DNA of 11,834 bases from the NCBI GenBank assembly GCA_046758845.1, contig JBHIBA010000133.1:1-11834 (forward strand), given 5' to 3'. Below the pieces are notes generated by a model. It was not told where the DNA came from, made no database searches, and saw only the letters and a program-made list of their open reading frames with translations. Source of the DNA: JBHIBA01 sp046758845. GTDB lineage: Bacteria; UBA8248; JACPRG01; G963555815. The position numbers were made by a program, and so were the translations under genes. Shown here one piece after another: positions 1 through 7,174 of the stretch (the stretch's first letter is position 1; every line of letters begins with the position of its first letter).

Positions 1-13
1 GTTTTGCGGGGGG

Positions 14-47
14 TGTGGGGGGCCGGCTTTCAAAAAGGCCCCCCACA
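14..47. other. GC-rich perfect hairpin downstream of the VOC gene
   Basis: An 11-bp perfect inverted repeat (TGTGGGGGGCC at 14-24 and its complement at 37-47) encloses a 12-nt loop. It lies 27 nt past the stop codon of the minus-strand VOC gene, where a transcript end would be expected. Neither strand has a T-run after the stem, so it is not a classical intrinsic terminator. It may still act as a 3'-end stabiliser or a weak terminator for the long minus-strand array. Confidence 0.5.
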
Positions 48-74
48 AAAACTTTCTCCCGACGAATCAGCCTT

Positions 75-473
75 TCAGTGATCTGCCCCTTCAAGCGGTT
101 TCGATATCTCGAGGACATAGCCGTCGGGATCGTGGACGAGGAACATTCGAATGCCCCACGGCATCGTCATGGGCCCGCAGATGAAGTCCAGGTCGTGTTG
201 CTTCAGGTGGGCGTAATCGGCATCCGGGTCATCGCTTTGCAGGGTGAGGTAGACCCCCCACCCGCGGTCGCTGGGGTTCGGATTCGCCCTCCACTTCACG
301 AACTCCTCGGGTGTGAGATCCTGGTGGATCACAAAGTGAAAGCCTCCCACGGTAAAGCGCGCGTCCTGCTCCCCTTCGCGGACCAGCGGGAGACCGAGGA
401 TATCCCGATAAAATCGGATGGAGCGCTTCAGGTCCTTCACGAAGAAAAAGATCGTCGGGATTGCCGTGATCAT
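75..473 (-). CDS. Glyoxalase-fold (VOC superfamily) protein
   Basis: A 132-residue single-module member of the vicinal oxygen chelate superfamily (glyoxalase, bleomycin-resistance and dioxygenase fold). The N-terminal signature FFFVKDLKRSIRFYRDILGL (9-28) is the usual first strand and helix. The C-terminal HDPDGYVLEI (114-123) is the usual last strand, with the conserved metal-ligand glutamate at 122. The first-strand metal ligand, normally His or Gln, is not obvious, because that position is hydrophobic here; metal-dependent catalysis is therefore doubtful. The frame stays open to 578, but the ATG at 473 is preferred: AAGGAG lies about 8 nt upstream and the fold begins directly after it. It is the last gene of the minus-strand array, 79 nt after the methyltransferase. 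The substrate cannot be told; the fold is used for lactoylglutathione lyase, thiol-transfer and antibiotic-binding functions. Family assignment is solid, function is not. Confidence 0.85.
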   Translation of the reverse strand: MITAIPTIFFFVKDLKRSIRFYRDILGLPLVREGEQDARFTVGGFHFVIHQDLTPEEFVKWRANPNPSDRGWGVYLTLQSDDPDADYAHLKQHDLDFICGPMTMPWGIRMFLVHDPDGYVLEISKPLEGADH

Positions 474-552
474 CGCCCCTTCTCCTTGCGGAGGGTCAGG
501 CGCCTCCGTAGGGATTCCGGCCGCTTCCCCGCCCCAAGCGGGAAAGCCGCGC

Positions 553-1323
553 TCATCCCACCCGCCTCGCCAGAACAAGCAGATGGCTTTTCCGGGTGAA
601 CTCGCGGCCGCCCCGGCGAAGGTAAGCGCGCAGCCCCTCGGTCCGCCGTCCCTCCAGATGCCAGCCTTTGGGCAGGACGTCTTTTTGAAGGAAGACCCGC
701 TCCGCTTCCTCGGGAAATGGCAGGTCCACGACTTCCTCCTCTACACGGCCGTGAACCAGCTCGAATCTCGCCTCGGCCAGTCGATCGCGGATTCCGTCCT
801 CCGTGTAGGAAAACCTCGAAGGCCGCCCGGTTTCCTTCCACTGATTCTTGTGGAGACAGACAAAGGCGAAGGGAGCCCCGGGGTCGAGCGCCCGGCCGGC
901 CCGTTCGATGATGGCGTCGGACATACAAAGGTGCGCCGTCACAATGTCCGGCCGACCCCCAAAGTCCGCGTCATCGTATTCCACCCTCTCCACGTCAGCG
1001 ACGGCGAAGCGGACATTCAAAACCCCCTCGGCCTCAGCCCGGGCGGAGGCCCTCTGGATCGCCTCCCCGTCCCTGTCCAGTCCCACCGCAAAGCCCGCGT
1101 AGGGGGCGAGGGCGAAGGTGAGCTTCCCGTACCCGCAGCCCAGGTCCACAACCCGCTTTTCCTTCGTCACCTCCAACAAAAGCCACTTCATGAAGACGGG
1201 GCTGAGATCCGAATGCTTCATGAGATGCGACACGGAGGGCGCGTAAGGAATCCGCCGGCGGTCCCACTCGAAGCGGCGCCCGCCTGAGGAGGGGCCGTGG
1301 GGGGAAAGAGAGGCGTCTCTCAC
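553..1323 (-). CDS. Class I SAM-dependent methyltransferase
   Basis: A 256-residue protein with a Rossmann-like methyltransferase core. Motif I is VVDLGCGYGKLT (58-69), which binds S-adenosylmethionine. Motif II, GLDRD (81-85), supplies the acidic residue for the ribose hydroxyls, and FAVADVE (106-112) is the usual adenine-binding segment with Asp110. Residues 125-158 supply strands 4 and 5. The C-terminal third (about 165-256) is charged and matches no substrate-specific subfamily I can name, so the methyl acceptor is unknown. The GTG start at 1323 overlaps the HD gene's stop in a GTGA arrangement, suggesting translational coupling. An internal ATG at 1221 (residue 35) is a possible later start, as no strong ribosome-binding site is visible at either. 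Its place inside an F420 biosynthesis array makes a cofactor-related or small-molecule methylation conceivable, but nothing in the sequence proves it. Confidence 0.85.
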   Translation of the reverse strand: MRDASLSPHGPSSGGRRFEWDRRRIPYAPSVSHLMKHSDLSPVFMKWLLLEVTKEKRVVDLGCGYGKLTFALAPYAGFAVGLDRDGEAIQRASARAEAEGVLNVRFAVADVERVEYDDADFGGRPDIVTAHLCMSDAIIERAGRALDPGAPFAFVCLHKNQWKETGRPSRFSYTEDGIRDRLAEARFELVHGRVEEEVVDLPFPEEAERVFLQKDVLPKGWHLEGRRTEGLRAYLRRGGREFTRKSHLLVLARRVG

Positions 1324-1880
1324 CCCGCAAGCCCGAGACGGTCGGCGACGCTACTCATTGCATCCAGGACGGTTTGGAGGTGCTCATCCAGGGGAACGCC
1401 CAGGTCGGCCGTCGCCTCTTCGATCTGCCGGCGGTCCACCCCTTTGGCGAACGCCTTGTCCTTCCACTTCTTCTTGATGGACTTGATGTTCATGCCCTCC
1501 ACGCTCTTGGACGGACGCACCAGCGCGCAGGCCGTGATCAGGCCGACCAGCTCGTCCACGGCGAAGAGCGCCTTCGCCATCGGCGTCGTCCGCGGGACGT
1601 GAAGGTATTCCGCGTGCCCTTTAATGGCCTCCAGGGCCAGTTCGGGGAACCTTTTCTCCTGAAGGACTTGCACGCCCACCAGCGGGTGCTCGTCCCGGCT
1701 CGGATGCTTTTCGTAGTCCAGGTCGTGGAGAAGTCCCACCACCCCCCAAAAGTCCTCGTCTTCACCGAACCTCCCGGCGTAGGCCCTCATCGCGGCCTCC
1801 ACGGCGTAAGCGTGCTTTCGCAGGTTTTCGCTCAGCGTCCATTCGTGAAGGAGGGACTCGGCCTCCTGTCGGGTCATCAT
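1320..1880 (-). CDS. HD-domain metal-dependent hydrolase
   Basis: A 186-residue HD-superfamily protein resembling the short predicted hydrolases of the COG2316 type. Candidate metal ligands are in the expected order: His23 (in LRKHAYAVE), the His52-Asp53 doublet in GLLHDLDYE, His65, His89 (in IKGHAEYL) and Asp109 (in FAVDELVGLI). The whole protein is one catalytic domain with no signal peptide or membrane segment, so it should be cytosolic. Such enzymes are phosphohydrolases or phosphodiesterases, often on nucleotides; the substrate here is unknown. GAGGAGG lies 9 nt before the first of two adjacent ATG codons, which favours the first. Its ATGA overlaps the cofE stop, and its own stop overlaps the methyltransferase start, so it is locked into the F420 gene string. 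Family confidence is high; a role in F420 metabolism is inferred only from position. Confidence 0.88.
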   Translation of the reverse strand: MMTRQEAESLLHEWTLSENLRKHAYAVEAAMRAYAGRFGEDEDFWGVVGLLHDLDYEKHPSRDEHPLVGVQVLQEKRFPELALEAIKGHAEYLHVPRTTPMAKALFAVDELVGLITACALVRPSKSVEGMNIKSIKKKWKDKAFAKGVDRRQIEEATADLGVPLDEHLQTVLDAMSSVADRLGLAG

Positions 1881-2659
1881 CGGTCGCCGCCTCCTCGAAA
1901 CAAATCCTCCCGCTTGGGGCGAAAGAGGGGTCGAGCCCCTGCGTCACTCTTTCGGTACTCAAAACCCCGGATCAAAACGGCAGGCCGTCCCTCCCCCGCC
2001 TGTCCCATCAGGAGAGACGCCGCCGCCGCCGCCTCGTCTCCCTGGGCCACGATGGTGATCTCCAAACGCCGGCCGAAGAAGTCCGGTTCGCCCCGGCAGT
2101 CGGCCAGGGGATCGATCCCCGCCGCGCCCAGCGCCACTCCTACGACCCCGCGCCGAAACGGGCGGCCGTGGGTGTCGCTGACGATCACCGCCACCTCCGT
2201 TCCCGTGCGCTCCCGGATTTGATCCCGAAGCCCGCGGGCCGACGCATCCGCGTCTTGCGGAAGAAGGGACACCACTTCTTCCCCCTCAAGGCTGCCGCAC
2301 ACATTGGAGTGATCCACGCCGGCGTTGGCGCAAACGACGCCCGATCGGTGCTCCACAACGAGGGCCGTTTTCGAGGCCAGGACCACTTCGTTCGATTCCC
2401 GGAGGATCACCTCGACGAACCGGGGATCCCGGCCGGTCGCCTGCGCAATCCGCCGGGCCCGCCCGGACGGCTCCACCTCGCAGAGAGCAACCGTGCGGCC
2501 TTCGGCTTTGGAGACGATTTTTTGAGCGACCACCAGGAGATCGCCCCGGAGGAATTCAAGACCGGCCTTCCGCGCGGATTGGCAGATGATTTCCGCCAGA
2601 TCGTCGCCCGGCCGGACGGCGGGGATGTCCGGCAGCGCCCAGCATTGAATCGCGTTCAC
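1877..2659 (-). CDS. cofE: Coenzyme F420-0:L-glutamate ligase
   Basis: CofE uses GTP to add L-glutamate residues to F420-0, giving F420-1, F420-2 and longer forms. The 260-residue product is close to the archaeal single-domain enzyme (about 250 residues) and shows the family blocks in order: VVAQKIVSKAEG (43-54), ANAGVDHSNV (111-120), VSDTHGRPFRRG (160-171), DCRGEPDFFGR (187-197) and a final AAAASLLMGQAGEG (211-224). The frame stays open upstream to 2935, but that stretch is low-complexity read-through antiparallel to no known domain. The GTG at 2659 overlaps the cofC stop as GTGA and starts right before the conserved N-terminus, so it is preferred. There is no C-terminal nitroreductase domain as in mycobacterial FbiB; that activity is encoded separately at 4371-4988. 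The stop overlaps the HD gene start by 4 nt. Confidence 0.95.
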   Translation of the reverse strand: MNAIQCWALPDIPAVRPGDDLAEIICQSARKAGLEFLRGDLLVVAQKIVSKAEGRTVALCEVEPSGRARRIAQATGRDPRFVEVILRESNEVVLASKTALVVEHRSGVVCANAGVDHSNVCGSLEGEEVVSLLPQDADASARGLRDQIRERTGTEVAVIVSDTHGRPFRRGVVGVALGAAGIDPLADCRGEPDFFGRRLEITIVAQGDEAAAAASLLMGQAGEGRPAVLIRGFEYRKSDAGARPLFRPKREDLFRGGGDR

Positions 2660-3372
2660 GGCGAACCCACCGGGCCCGACGCCAGGAAAACCGAAAGCTC
2701 CTCCCGGGCCTCGGGGCCGAGGGCGCGCCGAAGTGCCTCCAGGTCCTCCGGAAGGTCGATGTCCAGCCCCAAACGGGGGGAGCGGACGGCCCGGAAGGGA
2801 ATCTTCCGCACGTCGGCGTGCGAGCGGTGGCGGTTGAAACTGTCCGGTCCGAAAGAAGGCGTCAGGACATTCGGCGGATGCAGAAGAAGGGCGTTGGTTC
2901 CCTCTCCCCGCTGCGAGGGGGCCGCCACGACACAAGGCGTTTTTTCATCGCACAGGGCCGCCACCTCGTCCACCTCTTTGGCGGTCAGCAAAGGAAGATC
3001 GGCGGGGACGATGAGCACCGTGTCCACTGCGCCGGCGGATGGGTCACGGCCTTCCGATGTCCTCGTGCCTCGCGCCGCAGAATCGCTCCCGGACCGCATC
3101 TGAATCAAGTGAGCAACGGCCTCGCGGAGGGCGCTGTTGAGCCCCTCGACCTTTTCGGCAAACGTCTCGGCTCCAAAGGCCGCCGCCACCGAGCGGGCCC
3201 TTCTGTCTTTGGAGATCAAAATTATGCGCTCCACCGACCGGGATTCTTGTAGCGAACGCAGAACGCGCTCCATCATCCAGGAGGTGAGGCGGCCCCGGCT
3301 CTCCTCGTTCAGGACGGGCGAGAGGCGCAATTTCCCGTTCCGGAATCCTTTCAGCGGGACAAGCGCAATCAT
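2656..3372 (-). CDS. cofC: Phosphoenolpyruvate/2-phospholactate guanylyltransferase (CofC/FbiD)
   Basis: This nucleotidyltransferase activates a three-carbon phospho-acid with GTP to a diphosphate guanosine donor for CofD. Family marks are the N-terminal VPLKGFRNGKLRL (5-17, nucleotide-binding loop), EGLNSAL (76-82), VPADLPLL (122-129, metal-binding Asp125), GTNALLL (158-164) followed by FGPDSFNRH (174-182), and LGLDIDLPEDL (201-211). At 238 residues it is slightly longer than the usual 200-220. The surplus is a hydrophilic, Ser/Gly/Arg-rich insertion at about 92-117, just before the metal-binding strand. Archaeal enzymes were assigned 2-phospholactate, many bacterial ones (FbiD) phosphoenolpyruvate and Paraburkholderia 3-phosphoglycerate. 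The nearby nitroreductase gene argues for phosphoenolpyruvate here, but the sequence alone does not settle it. Its ATG overlaps the cofD stop (ATGA) and its stop overlaps the cofE start. Confidence 0.94.
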   Translation of the reverse strand: MIALVPLKGFRNGKLRLSPVLNEESRGRLTSWMMERVLRSLQESRSVERIILISKDRRARSVAAAFGAETFAEKVEGLNSALREAVAHLIQMRSGSDSAARGTRTSEGRDPSAGAVDTVLIVPADLPLLTAKEVDEVAALCDEKTPCVVAAPSQRGEGTNALLLHPPNVLTPSFGPDSFNRHRSHADVRKIPFRAVRSPRLGLDIDLPEDLEALRRALGPEAREELSVFLASGPVGSP

Positions 3373-4370
3373 CCCGAAGCGGGCCCTCTACCGGCCGGGG
3401 CGGACGAAGGGGAGGAGCGACCCCCCGCCCGTGCGATTTCGGCCAGGAATTCCAGGACTTCCCGACCGAGCCGGGTCTTGTCTTCCAGCGTGTTCATGAC
3501 GGTGTTCGTGACCAGGACGCGCAGGCCCATCCTCTCGACGGTCTCCGCATCGCTACGGTCCACTTCGTCTAGCACGAAGGCGTCGAGCAAGTCAACGTAA
3601 CGCCGCGCCACCGCCGAGGCGGACGGCTCCTCACCCAGCTCTTTCATCATTTTGGCGGCCGGGCCTTTGAGGGCCCGCCCCCCCAATATGGGACTGACCG
3701 CCGCCTTGGGCCCCGGCGAGGAGCGAATGGCCTCGGCCAGTCCCGGAAGAGCAAGGATCGGACCCAGGCTCACGAAGGGATTGGACGGGCAGAAAACCAC
3801 CGCCCGTGCGCGTCCGATGGCCTCCAGCACCCGGCCTGAGGGCCGCGCCTTCTCGATCCCCGCAAAACGAAGGCCCGTAACCCTTACGCCCGCCTTGCGA
3901 CCCACGAAGTAATCCTGAAATTCCAACTCGCCTTCCGGTGTGAGAACGCGGGTCCGGACGGGATCGTCCGTCATTGGGAGGACGGCGCTCCGGACCCCCA
4001 GGGCGCGGCAGAGGATGGCGGTAACCTCCGTGAGGGTTTTTCCCCGGTCGAGCAACTCCCGGCGGAGCAGGTGAGTACCCAGGTCGCGGTCGCCGAGGCG
4101 GAACCACGCGGGGTGACCGTAATGCTCGAGCATATCGAGGGCGTGCGTGGTGTCCGACGCCACCCCCCAGCCCCGGACCGGGTCCGCCAGGCCCGCCAGC
4201 GTGTACATCACCGTATCGAGGTCCGGCGAGACATGCAGCCCATAGAGCGTCAAGTCGTCCGCGGTATTCACGATGGCCGTGACCTCTTCGGGCGGGCGCG
4301 CGTGGGCGAGACCCAGGACCAGCTTCGCCCCCCCCACTCCACCGGCCAGCGCAACGATCACGTCGTTCAT
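3369..4370 (-). CDS. cofD: 2-phospho-L-lactate/phosphoenolpyruvate transferase (CofD/FbiA)
   Basis: CofD transfers the activated three-carbon phosphate from CofC's product onto FO, giving F420-0 or dehydro-F420-0. The 333-residue protein starts with ALAGGVGGAK (7-16), the family's phosphate-binding loop. It continues with IVNTADDLTLYGLHVSPDLD (33-52), which binds metal and FO, then GDRDLGTH (93-100), MTDDPVRT (133-140) and PSNPFVSLGP (195-204). The catalytic domain ends near residue 312; the last 20 or so residues are a Gly/Ser/Pro/Ala-rich tail not typical of the family and probably disordered. The ATG directly abuts the TGA of the nitroreductase gene with zero spacing and has no Shine-Dalgarno sequence, so translation may depend on reinitiation. 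The stop overlaps cofC by 4 nt. Confidence 0.96.
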   Translation of the reverse strand: MNDVIVALAGGVGGAKLVLGLAHARPPEEVTAIVNTADDLTLYGLHVSPDLDTVMYTLAGLADPVRGWGVASDTTHALDMLEHYGHPAWFRLGDRDLGTHLLRRELLDRGKTLTEVTAILCRALGVRSAVLPMTDDPVRTRVLTPEGELEFQDYFVGRKAGVRVTGLRFAGIEKARPSGRVLEAIGRARAVVFCPSNPFVSLGPILALPGLAEAIRSSPGPKAAVSPILGGRALKGPAAKMMKELGEEPSASAVARRYVDLLDAFVLDEVDRSDAETVERMGLRVLVTNTVMNTLEDKTRLGREVLEFLAEIARAGGRSSPSSAPAGRGPASG

Positions 4371-4988
4371 TCAGCGGTGGAGGACCGTCAGGCCATAGGA
4401 GGGCCGGGCCGGGGGCTCTTCCAGGGGAGGCCGTCCGAAGGCGACGAGGGCGTGAGGGTGAAAGTTTTCAGGCAGGTCCAGAACCGTTCGAACGGTCCCC
4501 GGACAGAAAAGGGGGGCGCAGACCCAACACGAGGCGACGTCCCGGGCGTGGGCGGCCAGGAGGATGTTCTGAATGGCCGCCCCCAGGCTTTGCGCCGCCA
4601 TGGTCTCCTCGGCCACCTGACGAAAGTCATCCGGATATCTATCCAGATCCTCCTTGTACAGACAGGCGATCAGGAGGCCCTTGGCGGCCAGCAGCAGGTC
4701 CAATGACTTCTGGATCCGGGCGCGGATGCGTTCCTCAGGCAGGCCGTCCTTCCGGAGGTCCGCCTCGAAGGCGGAGGCCATCTCCTGAACGAGACGCTCC
4801 TGAACTTCTCGGGCCTTGACAATGACAAATCGCCACGGACAGGTCTTGTGGGGGGAGGGGGCCCAGCCGGCGGCCTGGACGATGCGGTCCAGCTCCTCCA
4901 CCGGGACATCGCCCGGTCCAAACTGTCTTCTGGATCGGCGCGTCTGCAGGAAGTGAAAATACAGATCCCCGTCCTGATGCTCATGCAT
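4371..4988 (-). CDS. Stand-alone nitroreductase-family protein, probable dehydro-F420-0 reductase
   Basis: A 205-residue FMN-dependent nitroreductase-fold protein. It has the N-terminal flavin-phosphate segment TRRSRRQF (16-23), the APSPHKTCPWRFVIV block (43-57) that resembles the C-terminal domain of mycobacterial FbiB, the central ETMAAQSLGAAIQNILLAAH helix (128-147), and the closing ALVAFGRPPLEEPPARP (180-196). In bacteria that make F420 from phosphoenolpyruvate, an FMN enzyme of this type reduces dehydro-F420-0. In mycobacteria it is fused to the ligase, whereas in Thermomicrobia it is separate. Its position between cofH and cofD supports the same role here. The start is the ATG at 4988, 24 nt after the cofH stop and with no strong ribosome-binding site. 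A general nitroreductase acting on other compounds remains possible, but the context makes the F420 role likely. Confidence 0.88.
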   Translation of the reverse strand: MHEHQDGDLYFHFLQTRRSRRQFGPGDVPVEELDRIVQAAGWAPSPHKTCPWRFVIVKAREVQERLVQEMASAFEADLRKDGLPEERIRARIQKSLDLLLAAKGLLIACLYKEDLDRYPDDFRQVAEETMAAQSLGAAIQNILLAAHARDVASCWVCAPLFCPGTVRTVLDLPENFHPHALVAFGRPPLEEPPARPSYGLTVLHR

Positions 4989-5012
4989 GACGGATTCTAC
5001 AGGATTGATCGA

Positions 5013-6149
5013 TTAAGAGAATCCATTCGTGGACAGCGGGGCGGCGGCATCCAGGGATTCGCGCCTCTCGTAAACCGTTGTCCGCTCAACAGGGATCCGG
5101 CCGTTCTTCACGATGATCTCACGAAGGTCCTCGACCGTGGCGCGGTCGCCCCATTGGGACCCCGACATGTTGGAGATCTTCTCCTCCATCAGCGTCCCGC
5201 CCACATCGTTGCACCCGACCCGAAGGGCCTCGCCGGCGGCCTCCAGGCCGATCTTCGGCCAACTGGACTGGATGTTGGGAATTGTCTCGCGGAAGTAAAT
5301 CCGGCTCACCGCGTACAGCTTGAAGACCTCTTCGTTGGGGATCATTTTCCGGATGTTGTACCTCCGGCCGAGGGCGTTGTCATAAGGAATAAAGGGCAGC
5401 GGGACGAACTCGGTGAAGCCCCCCGTCTCCTTCTGGATGTTCCGGATGACCTCGAGGTGCTGCCCGATCTCCTCGGGATACTCCACGTGGCCGAACATGA
5501 TGGTGGAGGTGGCGGGGACGCCCTGACGGTGGACCTCCTGCATGATTTCCACCCAGCGCTCGGTGCTCAGCTTGTCCGGGCAGATGACCTCGCGGACCCG
5601 CTCGACCAGGATCTCTGCGGCCGTGCCGGGCGTGCTGCCCAGGCCGGCGTCCTTCAAAATGGAGATGACGTCAGCGGCGGTCTTGCCCGACAGACCCGTC
5701 ATGTAGTTGATCTCTTCGCAGGAGTAGGCGTGGATGTGCAGTTCGGGGGCGATTTTCTTCACCTGCCTGAGCAGGTTGGGGTAGTAATCGAAGGTGATGA
5801 ACGGGGGCAGGCCCCCCTGGATGCATACCTCGGTGGCGCCGTAAGCCTTGGCCTCCAGAAGCTTCTTCTCGATCTCCTCATCGCTGACGAAGTAAGCCCC
5901 CGCCTGGCCCGCCTTCCGCGAAAAGCCGCAGAACTCGCAGCTTCCCACACAGATGTTGGTGAAGTTCATGTTGCGGTTGACCACATACGTGGCCTCCTGT
6001 CCCTTGATCTCCGCCCGGATGGCGTCCGCCAGCTCGAACAGACGGCGGGTCTCCTCGGGATGTTTCGCGCACAGCAAGGCGGCCGCGTCCAGGGGGCCGA
6101 TCTCTTTTCCCCGCTCGGCCTTTGTGAAGGCTTCAGCAAAAGTCTGCAT
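5013..6149 (-). CDS. cofH: FO synthase subunit 2, radical SAM (CofH)
   Basis: CofH joins the tyrosine-derived radical to 5-amino-6-ribitylaminouracil; CofG then closes the ring to give FO, the deazaflavin chromophore. The 378-residue protein carries the radical SAM cluster motif CVGSCEFC (Cys67, Cys71, Cys74; CX3CX2C) within NFTNICVGSCEFCGF, then EVCIQGGLPP, HAYSCEEINYM, the SAM-contacting GSTPGTAAEIL and, near the C-terminus, GCNDVGGTLMEEKISNMSG. All are typical of the CofH/MqnE/MqnC group, and the last motif together with adjacent cofG favours CofH over the menaquinone enzymes. It starts at an ATG 10 nt after the cofG stop, with GAGG about 8 nt upstream. It is separate from CofG, unlike the fused FbiC of mycobacteria. 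Full length with no damage seen. Confidence 0.95.
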   Translation of the reverse strand: MQTFAEAFTKAERGKEIGPLDAAALLCAKHPEETRRLFELADAIRAEIKGQEATYVVNRNMNFTNICVGSCEFCGFSRKAGQAGAYFVSDEEIEKKLLEAKAYGATEVCIQGGLPPFITFDYYPNLLRQVKKIAPELHIHAYSCEEINYMTGLSGKTAADVISILKDAGLGSTPGTAAEILVERVREVICPDKLSTERWVEIMQEVHRQGVPATSTIMFGHVEYPEEIGQHLEVIRNIQKETGGFTEFVPLPFIPYDNALGRRYNIRKMIPNEEVFKLYAVSRIYFRETIPNIQSSWPKIGLEAAGEALRVGCNDVGGTLMEEKISNMSGSQWGDRATVEDLREIIVKNGRIPVERTTVYERRESLDAAAPLSTNGFS

Positions 6150-6159
6150 GGAGCTGTCC

Positions 6160-7140
6160 TCAGCAGAAAAGCGCCGGCCTGAAAGAGGCCATCAACGCGC
6201 CAACAGTGGGCGAGTACCACCCGCGTTCGATGAACTCATCGTACACGGGCAGACGAAGCTGGAGGTCGATGCCGTGTCCGGCCAGATGCCTGCGAAGACC
6301 GTCGATGTCCGGCCAGGGGTGGTTGGGATTGATCAGATCCGGCTCATCCGAAAGCCCGCCGAGGTCGTCCGTGCCGGCCTTTACAGCTTCGACAACGTGC
6401 GGAATCAGGTTGGGCGGGATCTGAATGTGGACGTCATCGGGGAGGACTGTCCGGGCCTCCCGGACCATCTCCAAGGCCTCCTCTTTCGAGGGCTCCGGCC
6501 AGTCCGCCATGGGGGTTCCCTCCTGCGCGTTCAACGGCTGGACGATCACCTCCTGCAAATGTCCATAGGCCTCTTGGAGCCGGGCCAGCACCTCCAGGGT
6601 CCGGGTTCGCTCCTCCCGGCTCTCGCCGATGCCGAAAAGGATCCCCGACGTAAACGGGATCTGTAACTCCCCCGCCGCGCGGACGGTCTCCACCCTCAAG
6701 GCGGGCGCCTTGGTCGGCGCAAAGCGGTGGGCGACGCCCGACTGAACGGCCGGGCTCAGAGATTCCAGCATCACGCCCACCGATGCGTTCACGTCTTTCA
6801 ACCTGGCCAACTGGTCGAGCGACAGGGTTCCGATGTTCGTGTGAGGCAACAACCCCTCCTCCAGAAGGATTTCGCAGGCCCTGCGCACGTAATCCACATA
6901 CGTGGGGAATCCCCAGGAATTCAGCTCCGCGCGCATCTTCGGGTGTACGTCCGGGGCCTCGCCCGTCATCACCAGCGCTTCAACGGCCCCCTTTGCGGCT
7001 TCCTTCCTGGCGACCTCGCGGATTTCCCCTTGCGTCATCAGGACCGGATCGTTGGAGCGAAAGGAACAATAGCCGCACCGGTCCCGGCACCAGTAAGTGA
7101 TGGGGAGGGTGAAGTTCCGTGAGTAGGTCACTGTTCTCAC
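6160..7140 (-). CDS. cofG: FO synthase subunit 1, radical SAM (CofG)
   Basis: CofG is the radical SAM enzyme that completes FO formation from the CofH product. The 326-residue form begins VRTVTYSRNFTLPITYWC and carries the cluster motif CRDRCGYC (Cys18, Cys22, Cys25; CX3CX2C). It is followed by ALVMTGEAPDV, the HTNIGTLS and GVMLESLSP strands, TSGILFGIGESREER and a late AGTDDLGGLSDEPDLINP block, all as in the family. I chose the GTG at 7140 because AAAGGAG sits 7 nt before it. An ATG at 7176 would add 12 residues (MGCVPTKERRAS) but lies inside a possible -10 element and has no ribosome-binding site. It lies 121 nt downstream of leuD and 10 nt upstream of cofH. The protein ends in Cys, with no tail beyond the catalytic domain. 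Confidence 0.94.
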   Translation of the reverse strand: MRTVTYSRNFTLPITYWCRDRCGYCSFRSNDPVLMTQGEIREVARKEAAKGAVEALVMTGEAPDVHPKMRAELNSWGFPTYVDYVRRACEILLEEGLLPHTNIGTLSLDQLARLKDVNASVGVMLESLSPAVQSGVAHRFAPTKAPALRVETVRAAGELQIPFTSGILFGIGESREERTRTLEVLARLQEAYGHLQEVIVQPLNAQEGTPMADWPEPSKEEALEMVREARTVLPDDVHIQIPPNLIPHVVEAVKAGTDDLGGLSDEPDLINPNHPWPDIDGLRRHLAGHGIDLQLRLPVYDEFIERGWYSPTVGALMASFRPALFC

Positions 7141-7174
7141 GGAGGCTCTCCTTTCCTTTGTAGGAACGCAACCC

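Noticed and set aside
418..1287. Plus-strand open frame of 289 codons opposite the methyltransferase and VOC genes
   Set aside because: The minus strand carries clear methyltransferase and VOC motifs; the plus translation is Pro/Arg/Gly-rich and domain-free.
2660..2935. N-terminal extension of cofE by 92 residues from an upstream in-frame start
   Set aside because: The extension lies within cofC in another frame and is low-complexity. The GTG at 2659, with its GTGA overlap and the conserved CofE N-terminus, explains the gene.
4848..6182. Long plus-strand open frame (444 codons) opposite cofH and part of the nitroreductase gene
   Set aside because: It is antisense to clear radical SAM and nitroreductase coding sequence. 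Long antisense frames are expected in GC-rich genes, and the translation has no recognisable domain.
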